Shown here piece by piece: positions 47,278 to 54,225 of a stretch of 54,225 nt of DNA. A program made the position numbers and the translations under genes. Below the pieces are notes generated by a model. The model saw nothing but the letters and a program-made list of their open reading frames with translations, was not told the origin of the DNA and did no database searches. The stretch is from NCBI RefSeq assembly GCF_001028135.1, contig NZ_LDNM01000020.1, forward strand, positions 1 through 54,225. The letters are read 5' to 3'. How positions within the stretch are numbered: position 1 is the first letter of the stretch; the number at the start of each line of letters is the position of its first letter. This stretch comes from Xenorhabdus griffiniae. Lineage in GTDB: Bacteria > Pseudomonadota > Gammaproteobacteria > Enterobacterales > Enterobacteriaceae.

Positions 47278-47365
47278 GGAGGGGTGGCCGAGCGGCTGAA
47301 GGCAGCGGTCTTGAAAACCGCCGATGGGAAACCATCCGAGAGTTCGAATCTCTCCTCCTCCGCCA
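47278..47365 (+). tRNA. serT: tRNA-Ser(UGA), serT
   Basis: An 88-nt class II tRNA ending with an encoded CCA. The acceptor arm GGAGGGG pairs with CTCCTCC (one G-T). The anticodon stem GCGGT/ACCGC carries the loop CTTGAAA with anticodon TGA at 47312-47314. A long variable arm (GATGGGAAACCATC) and the TTCGAATC T-loop follow. The sequence is close to E. coli serT. A tyrosine integrase gene begins 193 bp downstream, so the 3' end of the gene is the likely attachment site of the following element. Confidence 0.97.
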
Positions 47366-47468
47366 TCTACACTTCCAGCAGCATCTCTTAAAGTCTACTT
47401 TCCCCAGTAAAATCAACGAAAACTCCCAAATAAAGCGCTATTAACGTCTACTGGCATCTATTGCAATG

Positions 47469-47528
47469 TACCCCAGTCAGGGGGTATATATAGCGGTAAC
47501 TTTCTGTACCCCCTAAAAAAATACCCCC
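47469..47528. repeat. TACCCC motif cluster between serT and integrase
   Basis: TACCCC (47469-47474) and GGGGTA (47481-47486) form an inverted repeat around AGTCAG. Two direct copies of TACCCCC follow at 47507-47513 and 47522-47528. The spacing and place between the tRNA and int suggest arm-type integrase or excisionase binding sites, or an int operator. This is inferred from position only. Confidence 0.45.
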
Positions 47529-47558
47529 GTTACTGTGAGGGGCAAGGATGCTAGAAAT

Positions 47559-48773
47559 ATGAAACTAACAGTCCGACAAGTTGAAACAGTAAAACCCCAA
47601 GATAAAGATTTTAAGCTATCAGATGGCGGCGGTTTATATCTGCTGGTAAAGACAACCGGTTCTAAATACTGGCGACTGAAATACCGCATTGCCGGAAAAG
47701 AAAAGTTACTCGCTATTGGTACTTTTCCGCTTATCACTCTGGCAGAGGCCAGAAGAAAACGTGATGAAGCCAAGAAACTGATAGCCGAAGGTATTGATCC
47801 CAACCAAGATAAAAAACAGAAAAAACTTGCAGCTCAGGGAGAAATCAGTAACACCTTTGAAAGCATTGCGCGTGAATGGTACGAGGGAAGAAAAGACAGG
47901 TGGTCTGTTGGTTACGTGAAGATATGATGGACGCATTCGAAAAAGATGTTTTCCCTTATATTGGTCATCGCCCGATTGCTGAAATAAAACCCCTCGAATT
48001 ATTAGACCTCCTTTCTATTATGGAAAAGAGAGGCGCCACCGATAAACTAAAGAAAGTCCGCCAACGCTGTGGTGAAGTTTGGACATATGCAATTATTACG
48101 GGCAGAGCCGAATATAACCCAGCTCCCGATTTAGCGAGTGCTTTTATCCCACATCAACGCGAACACTACGCTCACCTTTCAGTAGATGACTTACCTGAAT
48201 TTCTTCGCTCTATTGATAAATATATGGGAAGTCAGATAGTCAGAACGGCTTTACGAATGCTGATATTAACGGGCGTTCGTCCGGGAGAACTTCGCAAAGC
48301 TGAATGGGCAGAAATTAATTTAGATAAGGCTGTTTGGACAATTCCCGCCGAAAAAATGAAAATGCGCTGTACTCATGTCGTGCCGTTATCAGAGCAAGTT
48401 ATCGATTTATTGAAGCAGATTCAGCCTATCAGCGGCAGTTATCAGTATGTTTTTCCAAGTCGAACAGACTACAGAAAGCATATATCTGATATGGCAATCA
48501 AATACCATGATCCGCCGTATGGGATATTCAGGACGAGCCACAGGCCACGGCTTCCGACACACCATGAGTACCATCCTGCATGATCAAGACTTCAACACTG
48601 CATGGGTTGAAAAACAGCTTGCGCACGTCGATAAAAACAGCATTCGAGGCACTTACAACCACGCTCAATATCTGGATGGTCGCAGGGAAATGCTGCAATG
48701 GTATGCGGATTATATGGAAATGCTGGAACGAGGCGAAAATGTGCTGATCGGGAAATTTGGCAAAAGGGCATAA
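47559..48773 (+). pseudogene. int: P4-type tyrosine integrase, disrupted by two frameshifts
   Basis: Three overlapping frames together encode a complete integrase of about 400 aa. Frame 1 (47559 to about 47916) has the N-terminal DUF4102-like arm-binding domain (KLSDGGGLYLLVKTTGSKYWR). Frame 2 (about 47916-48500) has the core-binding domain and the first catalytic arginine in LILTGVRPGELRKAEW. Frame 3 (about 48502-48773) has HGFRH, LAHV and the region of the nucleophilic tyrosine (GTYNHAQY). One missing base near 47916 and one extra A in the A-run near 48500-48502 explain both shifts. All catalytic residues survive, so inactivation is recent or the shifts are sequencing errors. Confidence 0.85.
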
Positions 48774-48810
48774 CGATAGAAATTTTTTAAGAAAAATAAC
48801 ATAAAAAGCA

Positions 48811-48843
48811 ACGCCCCAGAGTGCTCGAACACATCTGAGGCGT
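48811..48843 (+). other. Hairpin in the leader of the alpha-type gene
   Basis: ACGCCCCAGAGTG and CACATCTGAGGCGT form a long stem with one mismatch and one bulge around a CTCGAA loop, 30 bp before the primase ATG. It overlaps no gene and could act as an attenuator or mRNA structure for the replication gene. P4 controls its alpha operon by leader transcription termination, but homology to that system is not shown here. Confidence 0.5.
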
Positions 48844-48873
48844 CTAACCAAACCGTTATACGAGGTAACGACG

Positions 48874-51315
48874 ATGGCTGATACACAGTCTAACCAAACT
48901 CACCCCAAATTTACATATTCAGATAAAACAGACGAACAAAAACCGTTCGAACTTATCAAAACCGTAAAAAAATCCGCCATGTATCACTGGGAAAAGCTGC
49001 TGTCTGCTTGTGGCATTGATATTCCGGCAAAGGGTAAACATGGCACTTGCCCTGTCTGTGGCGGTACTGATCGCTTCCACTTTATCGATGATCATCATCA
49101 CGGAAATTGGCATTGCCGCCAGTGTGACGTTCCGAACTATGGTGATGGACTGGATTTAGTGGCAAAGACTAAAGGGATCTCGATTTTTGAGGCTGCAAAA
49201 ATTATTGCAGATGCTCTGGCATTGCCTTTGCGAGAATCCATACCAACCAAAATGCCGATTCATAACTCTAAACCGATCGCAGAACGCATCACGGCACTGG
49301 TTGCCACTGCTGTTACGGGTGAATCTCAATATCTGGTGAAAAAGGGATTGCAATGCCCTAATCAGCGGTTGTTAAAAGACGGCTCTTTATTGCTGGTAAC
49401 TCAGACACTGGATGGCACAATCACGGGCGCACAGACCATCAAGCCGAACGGCGAAAAACGCATTGTTTCCGGTTCGCAGAAAAAAGGCAGTTTTATCCCG
49501 GTATCTGAAATTACCGGAACGCCGGACACAATCATCATTACCGAGGGTTACGCCACAGCTTTAACTGTCAGTCAACTACATAAAGGCGTGGTACTGGCAG
49601 CGATTGATGAAAGTAACCTATTGATTGTTGGCGAGCAGGTTAGAGCACAGTTTCCAAACGCGAAAATCATCATTGCCGCCGATAACGACTGGTACGAACC
49701 GGAAGAACGAGACAAAAATGGCAGGCTGAAAAAGAATATCGGCAAGGTTGCAGCAGAGAAAACCGCCATAGCGATTAACGGATGGGTAACGCTACCGCCT
49801 ATGGAATTAAAAGCCGATTGGGACGATTATCGCCAACAACACGGTATAGAAATAGCCCAACGAGCCTTTGCTCAGGGGCTTTATCAACCGATATCAACAA
49901 AGAAAAAAGTAGCTACTCAGCTTAATAATGATGCCGAGCCTGCAAAATTGACACTATGTCAGATGGGAGCCAGTCAGCGCGGGGAAGTATTGCTGGCACG
50001 TTATAACGGTGATTTGGCACTGGATGGCGCTTCGGAAACTGTTTATCACTATGACGGTATTATCTGGCGTCTGGTCAGTGACCGTGATTTAAGGCGGGAA
50101 ATGGTCGCTGCTTTTATGGAAGAGAAACTACCGTACTCGCCACATGGTATCAGCTCTGCCGTGGATGCCCTGAAATTACAGCTTCCCATGATGCAGCCGC
50201 CAGAACGTCACTTAATCGGATTCAGTAACGGCGTATTTGACCTGAAAGCCTGCCAGTTCCGGCCTCACCGTAAAAATGATTGGTTATTGCTTGCCAATGA
50301 TGTTGAATTCAATTCCCCTGTTTCAGGGGAAAACCTGCAAGATCACGCTCCACAGTTCTGGCGCTGGCTCAATCAGGCAACAGCCAACTGTGAAGACAAA
50401 ACATATAGAGTACTAGCGGCACTGTTTATGGTGCTGGCGAACCGTTATGACTGGCAACTTTTTCTGGAAGTCACAGGAGCCGGAGGCAGTGGCAAAAGCA
50501 TCTTTGCAGAAATATGTTCAATGCTGGCAGGTAAAGGCAATACCGTTTCCGCAAGTATGGCAGCACTGGAAAACCCACGGGAACGGGCGTTGATTGTCGG
50601 CTATTCGCTGATTATCCTGCCAGACCAAACCCGCTATGTGGGCGATGGCTCCGGCATCAAGGCAATTACTGGCGGCGATGAAGTTGCTATCGATCCGAAA
50701 CACAAACAACCTTATTCAACCCGCATTCCTGCGGTGGTGCTGGCAGTAAACAATAATGCCATGAGTTTCAGTGATCGCAGTGGTGGAGTATCGCGGCGTC
50801 GGGTGATTTTTAATTTTTCCGAAGTCGTGCCGGAAAATGAGCGTGATCCGTTCCTGCGGGATAAAATTGCTGTAGAGTTGCCTGTAATTATCCGGCATTT
50901 ATTGCATCGTTTCGCTGATCCACAATCAGCGAGGCGTTTACTGGCAGAGCAGCAGAAATCTGCGGAGGCACTGGATATCAAACGTGGTACAGATCCACTA
51001 GTCGATTTTTGCGGTTATCTTATTGCTTCCCATGAAGCTGATGGTCTGTTAATCGGCAATGCGGAAATTATGCCGTTCAATCCCCGTAAGTACCTTTATC
51101 ACACCTACCTTGCTTATATGAAAGGTAATAATTTGAATAAACCTGTTTCTGTGACTCGCTTCGGTATGGATATGCCGGGCGCACTGGCAGAGTACAGCCA
51201 GCAATACTTACGCAAGAAAAGCAAACAAGGCATTCGTAGCAATCTGAGCCTGAATCTTGATACTGCAATCGAATGGATGCCAAAACTGACAAGGAATAGC
51301 CCGCCAGAAGAATAA
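48874..51315 (+). CDS. P4 alpha-type primase/helicase replication protein
   Basis: An 813-aa replication initiator of the phage P4 alpha type. The N-terminal primase zinc finger has C59, C62, C81 and C84 (CPVCGG ... HCRQC). A Toprim domain follows at about residues 205-290 (TIIITEGYATALTV, IIIAADND). The SF3-like D5 helicase has Walker A TGAGGSGKS (K541) and Walker B LIILPDQ with the later AVNNN block. The C-terminal 150 residues would bind the origin. GAGG stands 8 nt before the ATG. It lies after the broken integrase and directly before an iteron cluster, consistent with replication of the excised element. Confidence 0.92.
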   Translation: MADTQSNQTHPKFTYSDKTDEQKPFELIKTVKKSAMYHWEKLLSACGIDIPAKGKHGTCPVCGGTDRFHFIDDHHHGNWHCRQCDVPNYGDGLDLVAKTKGISIFEAAKIIADALALPLRESIPTKMPIHNSKPIAERITALVATAVTGESQYLVKKGLQCPNQRLLKDGSLLLVTQTLDGTITGAQTIKPNGEKRIVSGSQKKGSFIPVSEITGTPDTIIITEGYATALTVSQLHKGVVLAAIDESNLLIVGEQVRAQFPNAKIIIAADNDWYEPEERDKNGRLKKNIGKVAAEKTAIAINGWVTLPPMELKADWDDYRQQHGIEIAQRAFAQGLYQPISTKKKVATQLNNDAEPAKLTLCQMGASQRGEVLLARYNGDLALDGASETVYHYDGIIWRLVSDRDLRREMVAAFMEEKLPYSPHGISSAVDALKLQLPMMQPPERHLIGFSNGVFDLKACQFRPHRKNDWLLLANDVEFNSPVSGENLQDHAPQFWRWLNQATANCEDKTYRVLAALFMVLANRYDWQLFLEVTGAGGSGKSIFAEICSMLAGKGNTVSASMAALENPRERALIVGYSLIILPDQTRYVGDGSGIKAITGGDEVAIDPKHKQPYSTRIPAVVLAVNNNAMSFSDRSGGVSRRRVIFNFSEVVPENERDPFLRDKIAVELPVIIRHLLHRFADPQSARRLLAEQQKSAEALDIKRGTDPLVDFCGYLIASHEADGLLIGNAEIMPFNPRKYLYHTYLAYMKGNNLNKPVSVTRFGMDMPGALAEYSQQYLRKKSKQGIRSNLSLNLDTAIEWMPKLTRNSPPEE

Positions 51316-51354
51316 TTTTTTCTGATTACAGCTATTTTTCAAAGAAAATAAAAA

Positions 51355-51578
51355 AGTGTTCACCACTGTTCACCTTATAATTTAAACCAAATATATCAAT
51401 GCATTATATGGTGAATAGTTATTTTTAAACTGTTCACAACTATTCATCACTGTTCACCTTTTTTCTGATTGGGGGTGAACGGTTGGGTGAAGAGTAGTGA
51501 AGAGTTTAATTTCAACTCACCACCCTTTAACAGTATGAATTTCAATAAAATTATTCAAATGTGAACAGGGTGAACAGT
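51355..51578. repeat. Iteron cluster, putative P4-like replication origin
   Basis: Three perfect copies of the decamer GGTGAACAGT occur at 51365-51374 (reverse), 51449-51458 (reverse) and 51569-51578 (forward). Copies with one or two changes occur at 51355, 51410, 51429, 51439, 51474, 51486, 51496 and 51560. Two AT-rich stretches lie among them (about 51375-51428 and 51527-51559). The decamer agrees with the type I iterons bound by P4 alpha protein as I recall them, and the alpha-type gene ends 39 bp upstream. A replication origin or crr-like region is the natural reading. Confidence 0.8.
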
Positions 51579-51904
51579 TTTATTACTAATTCTTTAATAG
51601 GGAGGGGGTAGGTAAAAATGTTTTCTCTGGCAGATGATCTTTCAGATCTCTGAGTTACTGGGTTAATTTATTAGCCCGGTAACTCGGAGAAGGCAAGCGT
51701 AGCGCGTCAGTGTGAATTTAATTTGTTGTATTACGTTAAATTTAAATCATGTAATTATTTGATTTTATATTAAAACTGATAATTATCACATTTTTATTGA
51801 ATAATCCTTGTTCATAGTGGAATTCTTAAAATTTTCTGGTATATCATGGCGTTCATAAATTGTTCTATCAGTATAAAATTGTATCGAGATAGGGAGAAAG
51901 AAGT
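51579..51904. other. Spacer between the iteron cluster and the PAAR gene
   Basis: Apart from the hairpin at 51652-51685 this 326-bp stretch has no gene that I can support. From about 51720 it is strongly AT-rich and probably contains the promoter of the PAAR gene, which has GGGAGAAAG as ribosome binding site. Confidence 0.5.
51652..51685. other. Hairpin downstream of the iterons
   Basis: GAGTTACTGGG pairs with CCCGGTAACTC (11 bp, one T-G wobble) around an AT-rich 12-nt loop. It is followed by a GC-richer stretch (AAGGCAAGCGTAGCGCGTC). There is no T-run. It may be part of the origin or a remnant of another element. Confidence 0.5.
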
Positions 51905-52459
51905 ATGGCTATAGGACACTTTTTGACTGTAGGGGATAAGACAAGCTGTAAAGGAACAATTCTTACAGGAACCAGTAATATTACATTTTATGGACGGCAG
52001 GCTGCGGTAGAAGGTTCCCTTGTTACTTGTGGAAACTACTCAGGCAACTTTTCTATCGTAGGTGGTGTGAGTTGCTTTTTTGATATGGGGATTAAATTGG
52101 CAGGAACTTTAGATAGCCAGAGTACTTGTCCTTGCGGAGCAAATTTTATTCCCTCCATTCCTGATAGTTATCAAAATACAGCACCCTCCTCAGGAAAAAC
52201 AGAACCGCAGGAATTACTCTCAGAAACAAAAAAATGGATTGGTTTTAGTGTTGCTCCTGATATTGATTATTGCGGCATAAAATGTATTGCCACGCTTGAT
52301 GATGGTTCAGTCCTTAATGGTGAGTTTAACCAAGAAAATAAAGTCATGTTCACATCAATAACAGGCCATAAGTGTGTAAAACTTGAAATAGAGCATTTTG
52401 AAAAAGAAAGTTCTCCACAAAGCTTGACAGAAATCTTATTAAATAAAATTATTGGATGA
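51905..52459 (+). CDS. PAAR-domain protein (T6SS spike tip, effector carrier)
   Basis: Residues 1-85 resemble the PAAR fold that caps the VgrG spike of type VI secretion systems: a glycine- and threonine-rich series of short strands beginning MAIGHFLTVGDKTSCKGTI and closing with CPCGANFIPS. After a flexible serine- and proline-rich linker (about 86-105), residues 106-184 form a second small domain of unknown type, with two CxxxC-like cysteines (YCGIKC). It may be an adaptor for the next gene. The effector-like gene starts 4 bp after its stop. 184 aa. Confidence 0.75.
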   Translation: MAIGHFLTVGDKTSCKGTILTGTSNITFYGRQAAVEGSLVTCGNYSGNFSIVGGVSCFFDMGIKLAGTLDSQSTCPCGANFIPSIPDSYQNTAPSSGKTEPQELLSETKKWIGFSVAPDIDYCGIKCIATLDDGSVLNGEFNQENKVMFTSITGHKCVKLEIEHFEKESSPQSLTEILLNKIIG

Positions 52460-52463
52460 AATC

Positions 52464-53243
52464 ATGACATATGAAGTGGTAGATGGAACATATGCAGGAA
52501 AACAAGAACATTCTATTAATGACCCTATTTTAAATAAGGCGGTGGCAGCATTAGAAGGTGCTTCAATTAAATTTTCTACCGATGTAATTAACGATGCTAA
52601 TGTCAGACAAAGCTATACTTCAAATATTAAAAGATCAGTTTCTGAAATTAAGCAGATGGTGAGTACAAAAAAAATCTCAGTGAAAGAAGCCGCTGAATTT
52701 TGTTACGAAATGCGTAATCAAATTATGGCAGAACATAGAAAATTCACGTCAGCACAGGGGTTGGCCTTTGCTGAGAGACATAAGAAAACACCTCCATCTT
52801 TTGAAAAGCTTATTGATAAATATTCTCAGAAAAAATTTGGGAAAGTATTTAGTAACCTCACTCCAGATCAAAAAAGTAAAATTTACTATGAGATCATAGA
52901 AGCCTCAGCAAGAGACAACCCTAAATTCACGACAGCAAATAAACGATTAAAAGTTATCGGAAAAGTAGGAATTATCTTTACGGCAGTATTAGCAACACAT
53001 GAAGTATTGAATGCTGAAAACAAACCTAAGGAAGCTATTAAACAAGGTATACAAATTGGTGGCGGTGCTGCTGGTGGAGCACTTGCTGGTTTAACTGTAT
53101 CTCCGGTATGTGGGCCTGGTGCTCCCGTTTGTGCTGTTGTTTTGGTATTAGTAGGGAGCGCGGCAGGAGCAATTGTTGGTTCAGTGGTTGCTGATACTTT
53201 AGATGAAGAAATAGAGGAATTTACCCGTTGGGCAATCAATTAA
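52464..53243 (+). CDS. Putative membrane-acting T6SS effector with glycine-zipper C-terminus
   Basis: A 259-aa protein. The N-terminal 160 residues are charged and helical. The C-terminal part has a hydrophobic helix (about 165-178), a glycine-rich segment IGGGAAGGALAGLTV (198-212) and a second long hydrophobic segment (221-244, VCAVVLVLVGSAAGAIVGSVV). Glycine-zipper hairpins of this kind occur in pore-forming bacterial toxins. Its place behind a PAAR gene and before a small overlapping gene supports an effector role; direct homology was not recognised. The start is ATG 52464 (GGAT 7 nt upstream) rather than the TTG at 52452, which lies inside the PAAR gene. Confidence 0.6.
   Translation: MTYEVVDGTYAGKQEHSINDPILNKAVAALEGASIKFSTDVINDANVRQSYTSNIKRSVSEIKQMVSTKKISVKEAAEFCYEMRNQIMAEHRKFTSAQGLAFAERHKKTPPSFEKLIDKYSQKKFGKVFSNLTPDQKSKIYYEIIEASARDNPKFTTANKRLKVIGKVGIIFTAVLATHEVLNAENKPKEAIKQGIQIGGGAAGGALAGLTVSPVCGPGAPVCAVVLVLVGSAAGAIVGSVVADTLDEEIEEFTRWAIN
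53213..53230 (+). promoter_or_regulatory. Ribosome binding site and TTG start of the putative immunity gene
   Basis: AGAGGA at 53213-53218 is followed after 9 nt by TTG at 53228. No ATG or GTG occurs in frame before conserved-looking sequence begins (DIDLCEALSDIF). The site lies inside the effector gene, so translation is probably coupled. Confidence 0.65.
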
Positions 53244-53584
53244 CTGATATAGATTTATGTGAAGCGTTATCTGACATCTTTGTAGATAATGAAGTTGATT
53301 ATGAGTATATAGCTTCTGTAGCAAAACATTTTCCACTTGAGCATGTAGAAATGGTCTTTTTCGAGTGGGTGGCTCCGGTGTGTTATACCAATGGTTTTAT
53401 TCCTGTACCTCCCGTATGGACTTTTTTTGATCGTGAACAGCTTTGGGAGGATATTCAGGAATTACGGAGAAAACAGTTATCGGTAGGTAATATAGGAAAA
53501 ATAAAAGAAAAGATCAGACAACGTTTTTTACGGAAGCATTTTGAAAAGGAGTGGCAGTGTTTGAAGAAAAGACTGGTTGATTAA
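53228..53584 (+). CDS. Small cytosolic protein, putative immunity protein of the effector
   Basis: A 118-aa protein without signal or membrane segments. It is acidic in the first half (CEALSDIFVDNEVDYEYIASVAKHF) with an aromatic block FFEWVAPVCYTNGFIPVPP-VWTFFD, and basic in the second half (RRKQLSVGNIGKIKEKIRQRF). It resembles a DUF7079-type family of small proteins found next to polymorphic toxins, from memory. The 16-bp overlap with the upstream gene is typical of effector-immunity pairs. A soluble immunity protein for a membrane-acting toxin would be unusual, which leaves the roles open. Confidence 0.6.
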   Translation: MGNQLTDIDLCEALSDIFVDNEVDYEYIASVAKHFPLEHVEMVFFEWVAPVCYTNGFIPVPPVWTFFDREQLWEDIQELRRKQLSVGNIGKIKEKIRQRFLRKHFEKEWQCLKKRLVD

Positions 53585-53720
53585 GGTTGCCAATTTATGC
53601 CATCTATATTTACAATTATTATTAATGTGATTTTACAAATAATAGGTATAATTTGATGTGTTTTATATAATTTAGTGTTTTCTGAAAAATATCATTTATT
53701 AAAATTTATCAATTACATAA

Positions 53721-53736
53721 AGGAAAGATTGTTTTG
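53721..53736 (+). promoter_or_regulatory. Ribosome binding site and TTG start of the OLD-like gene
   Basis: AGGA at 53721-53724 lies 9 nt before TTG at 53734. The protein then reads MIKKIKIHGYRIYKE, the usual beginning of OLD-family ATPases. No ATG lies closer. Confidence 0.65.
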
Positions 53737-54183
53737 ATTAAAAAAATAAAAATACACGGGTATAGAATTTATAAAGAGTTAGTGCTTACTCCAAATACAA
53801 AATTAAACATTATTGTGGGTGATAATGAAGCAGGTAAATCAACTTTATTAGAGGCTATTGTATTAGCTTTAACAGGACGAATTAACGGACGAAGTGCATC
53901 GGAAGAGTTTAATTCGCATTGGTTTAATACTGATTTTGTGAATGATTTTTTACTTGAGCATAAAAAGGGTGAAAGAGTTTCTTTTCCAGAAATTAGTATT
54001 GAATTATTCTTCGATAACCAACCTGACTTACAAGCTCTATGTGGTGCAATTAACAGTGATGTACCAACTACAGCTTGTCCAAGTGTTGTTTTCAGTATAA
54101 TACCTGATCCTGAATATGTAGACGAATTAGATGAATGGTTAAAAGAACCTTCACCATTACTTCCAGGGCAACCGCATGAATGA
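53734..54183 (+). pseudogene. 5' part of an OLD-family ATPase/nuclease gene, truncated
   Basis: The frame encodes 149 aa of the N-terminal ABC-type ATPase domain of an OLD (overcoming lysogenization defect) protein. LNIIVGDNEAGKSTLLEAI contains Walker A with K35, and the spacing to the EISIELFF strand is typical. Intact proteins have about 600 aa, with a C-terminal Toprim nuclease. Here family-like sequence ends at LKEPSPLLP (about 54165) and five unrelated residues precede a stop. The gene is probably cut by an insertion or deletion. Intact OLD genes on such elements often belong to antiphage systems. Confidence 0.75.
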
Positions 54184-54225
54184 TCAAATAACATTCAGGT
54201 TAGAAAATCCTGCTTGTAATACCTG

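Noticed and set aside
47535-48773. Programmed frameshifting of the integrase
   Set aside because: Two shifts in opposite directions at ordinary sequences, without a slippery heptamer plus downstream structure at the first site, fit mutations or sequence errors better.
52886-53239. 117-codon minus-strand frame with proline- and alanine-rich sequence
   Set aside because: It is the reverse complement of the glycine-rich segment of the effector-like gene, without a start signal.
1-54225. CRISPR array
   Set aside because: No regularly spaced 25-40 bp repeats occur; the only dispersed repeats are the 106-bp units, and the iterons are 10-mers with irregular spacing.

Overview
The window reads as a chromosomal segment of an entomopathogenic Morganellaceae bacterium. 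Xenorhabdus is the first guess and Photorhabdus the second. The core genes are close relatives of Escherichia coli proteins and lie in the familiar order ldtD-ycbK-ycbL-aspC-ompF-asnS-pncB-pepN-pyrD-zapC-ycbX-rlmKL-uup-pqiABC-fabA-ycbZ-matP-ompA-sulA-sxy. The genus call is an inference from gene content, AT-rich intergenic regions and dispersed repeats; no rRNA is present to confirm it.

Positions 1-29.7 kb are ordinary core genome: murein enzymes (ldtD, ycbK), a glyoxalase-like hydrolase (ycbL), central metabolism (aspC, pncB, pyrD, fabA), translation and ribosome modification (asnS, rlmKL, uup), proteolysis (pepN, ycbZ), envelope (ompF, ompA, pqiABC) and cell division or chromosome organisation (zapC, matP, sulA under a perfect LexA box). 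Position 43-61 resembles the outer end of an IS50/Tn5-type insertion sequence that would extend left of the window.

At about 29.7-40.7 kb, where E. coli has sxy directly next to yccS, there is an inserted block of ten minus-strand genes. Nine of them form a tight operon: a radical SAM enzyme with extra C-terminal cysteines, an ATP-grasp ligase, an MFS exporter, a DegT-type aminotransferase, an unrecognised protein with faint class I aminoacyl-tRNA synthetase-like features, a P-loop kinase fused to a GNAT domain, a shortened DegT-like protein, a GNAT fused to a histidine phosphatase, and a GT-B-like glycosyltransferase. A nucleoside deoxyribosyltransferase-like gene follows. There is no NRPS or PKS gene. 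The most economical reading is an uncharacterised biosynthetic operon for a small amino- and possibly sugar-containing metabolite. It is bracketed by two of four 106-bp hairpin repeats that all point the same way.

From 40.9 to 47.4 kb core genes resume (yccS, helD, mgsA, hspQ, acyP, tusE, serT). The locus is reduced relative to E. coli: yccF, yccT, rlmI and yccA are absent and only a 3' remnant of yccU survives.

The tRNA-Ser(UGA) gene at 47.3 kb is the apparent attachment site of a P4-like integrative element. Downstream lie a tyrosine integrase broken by two single-base frameshifts, a P4 alpha-type primase/helicase, a 225-bp iteron cluster carrying the P4 decamer GGTGAACAGT, and a cargo of a PAAR protein, a glycine-rich membrane-type putative T6SS effector and an overlapping small putative immunity gene. 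A TTG-started OLD-family ATPase/nuclease gene comes last and is cut off near 54165. The right end of the element lies outside the window.
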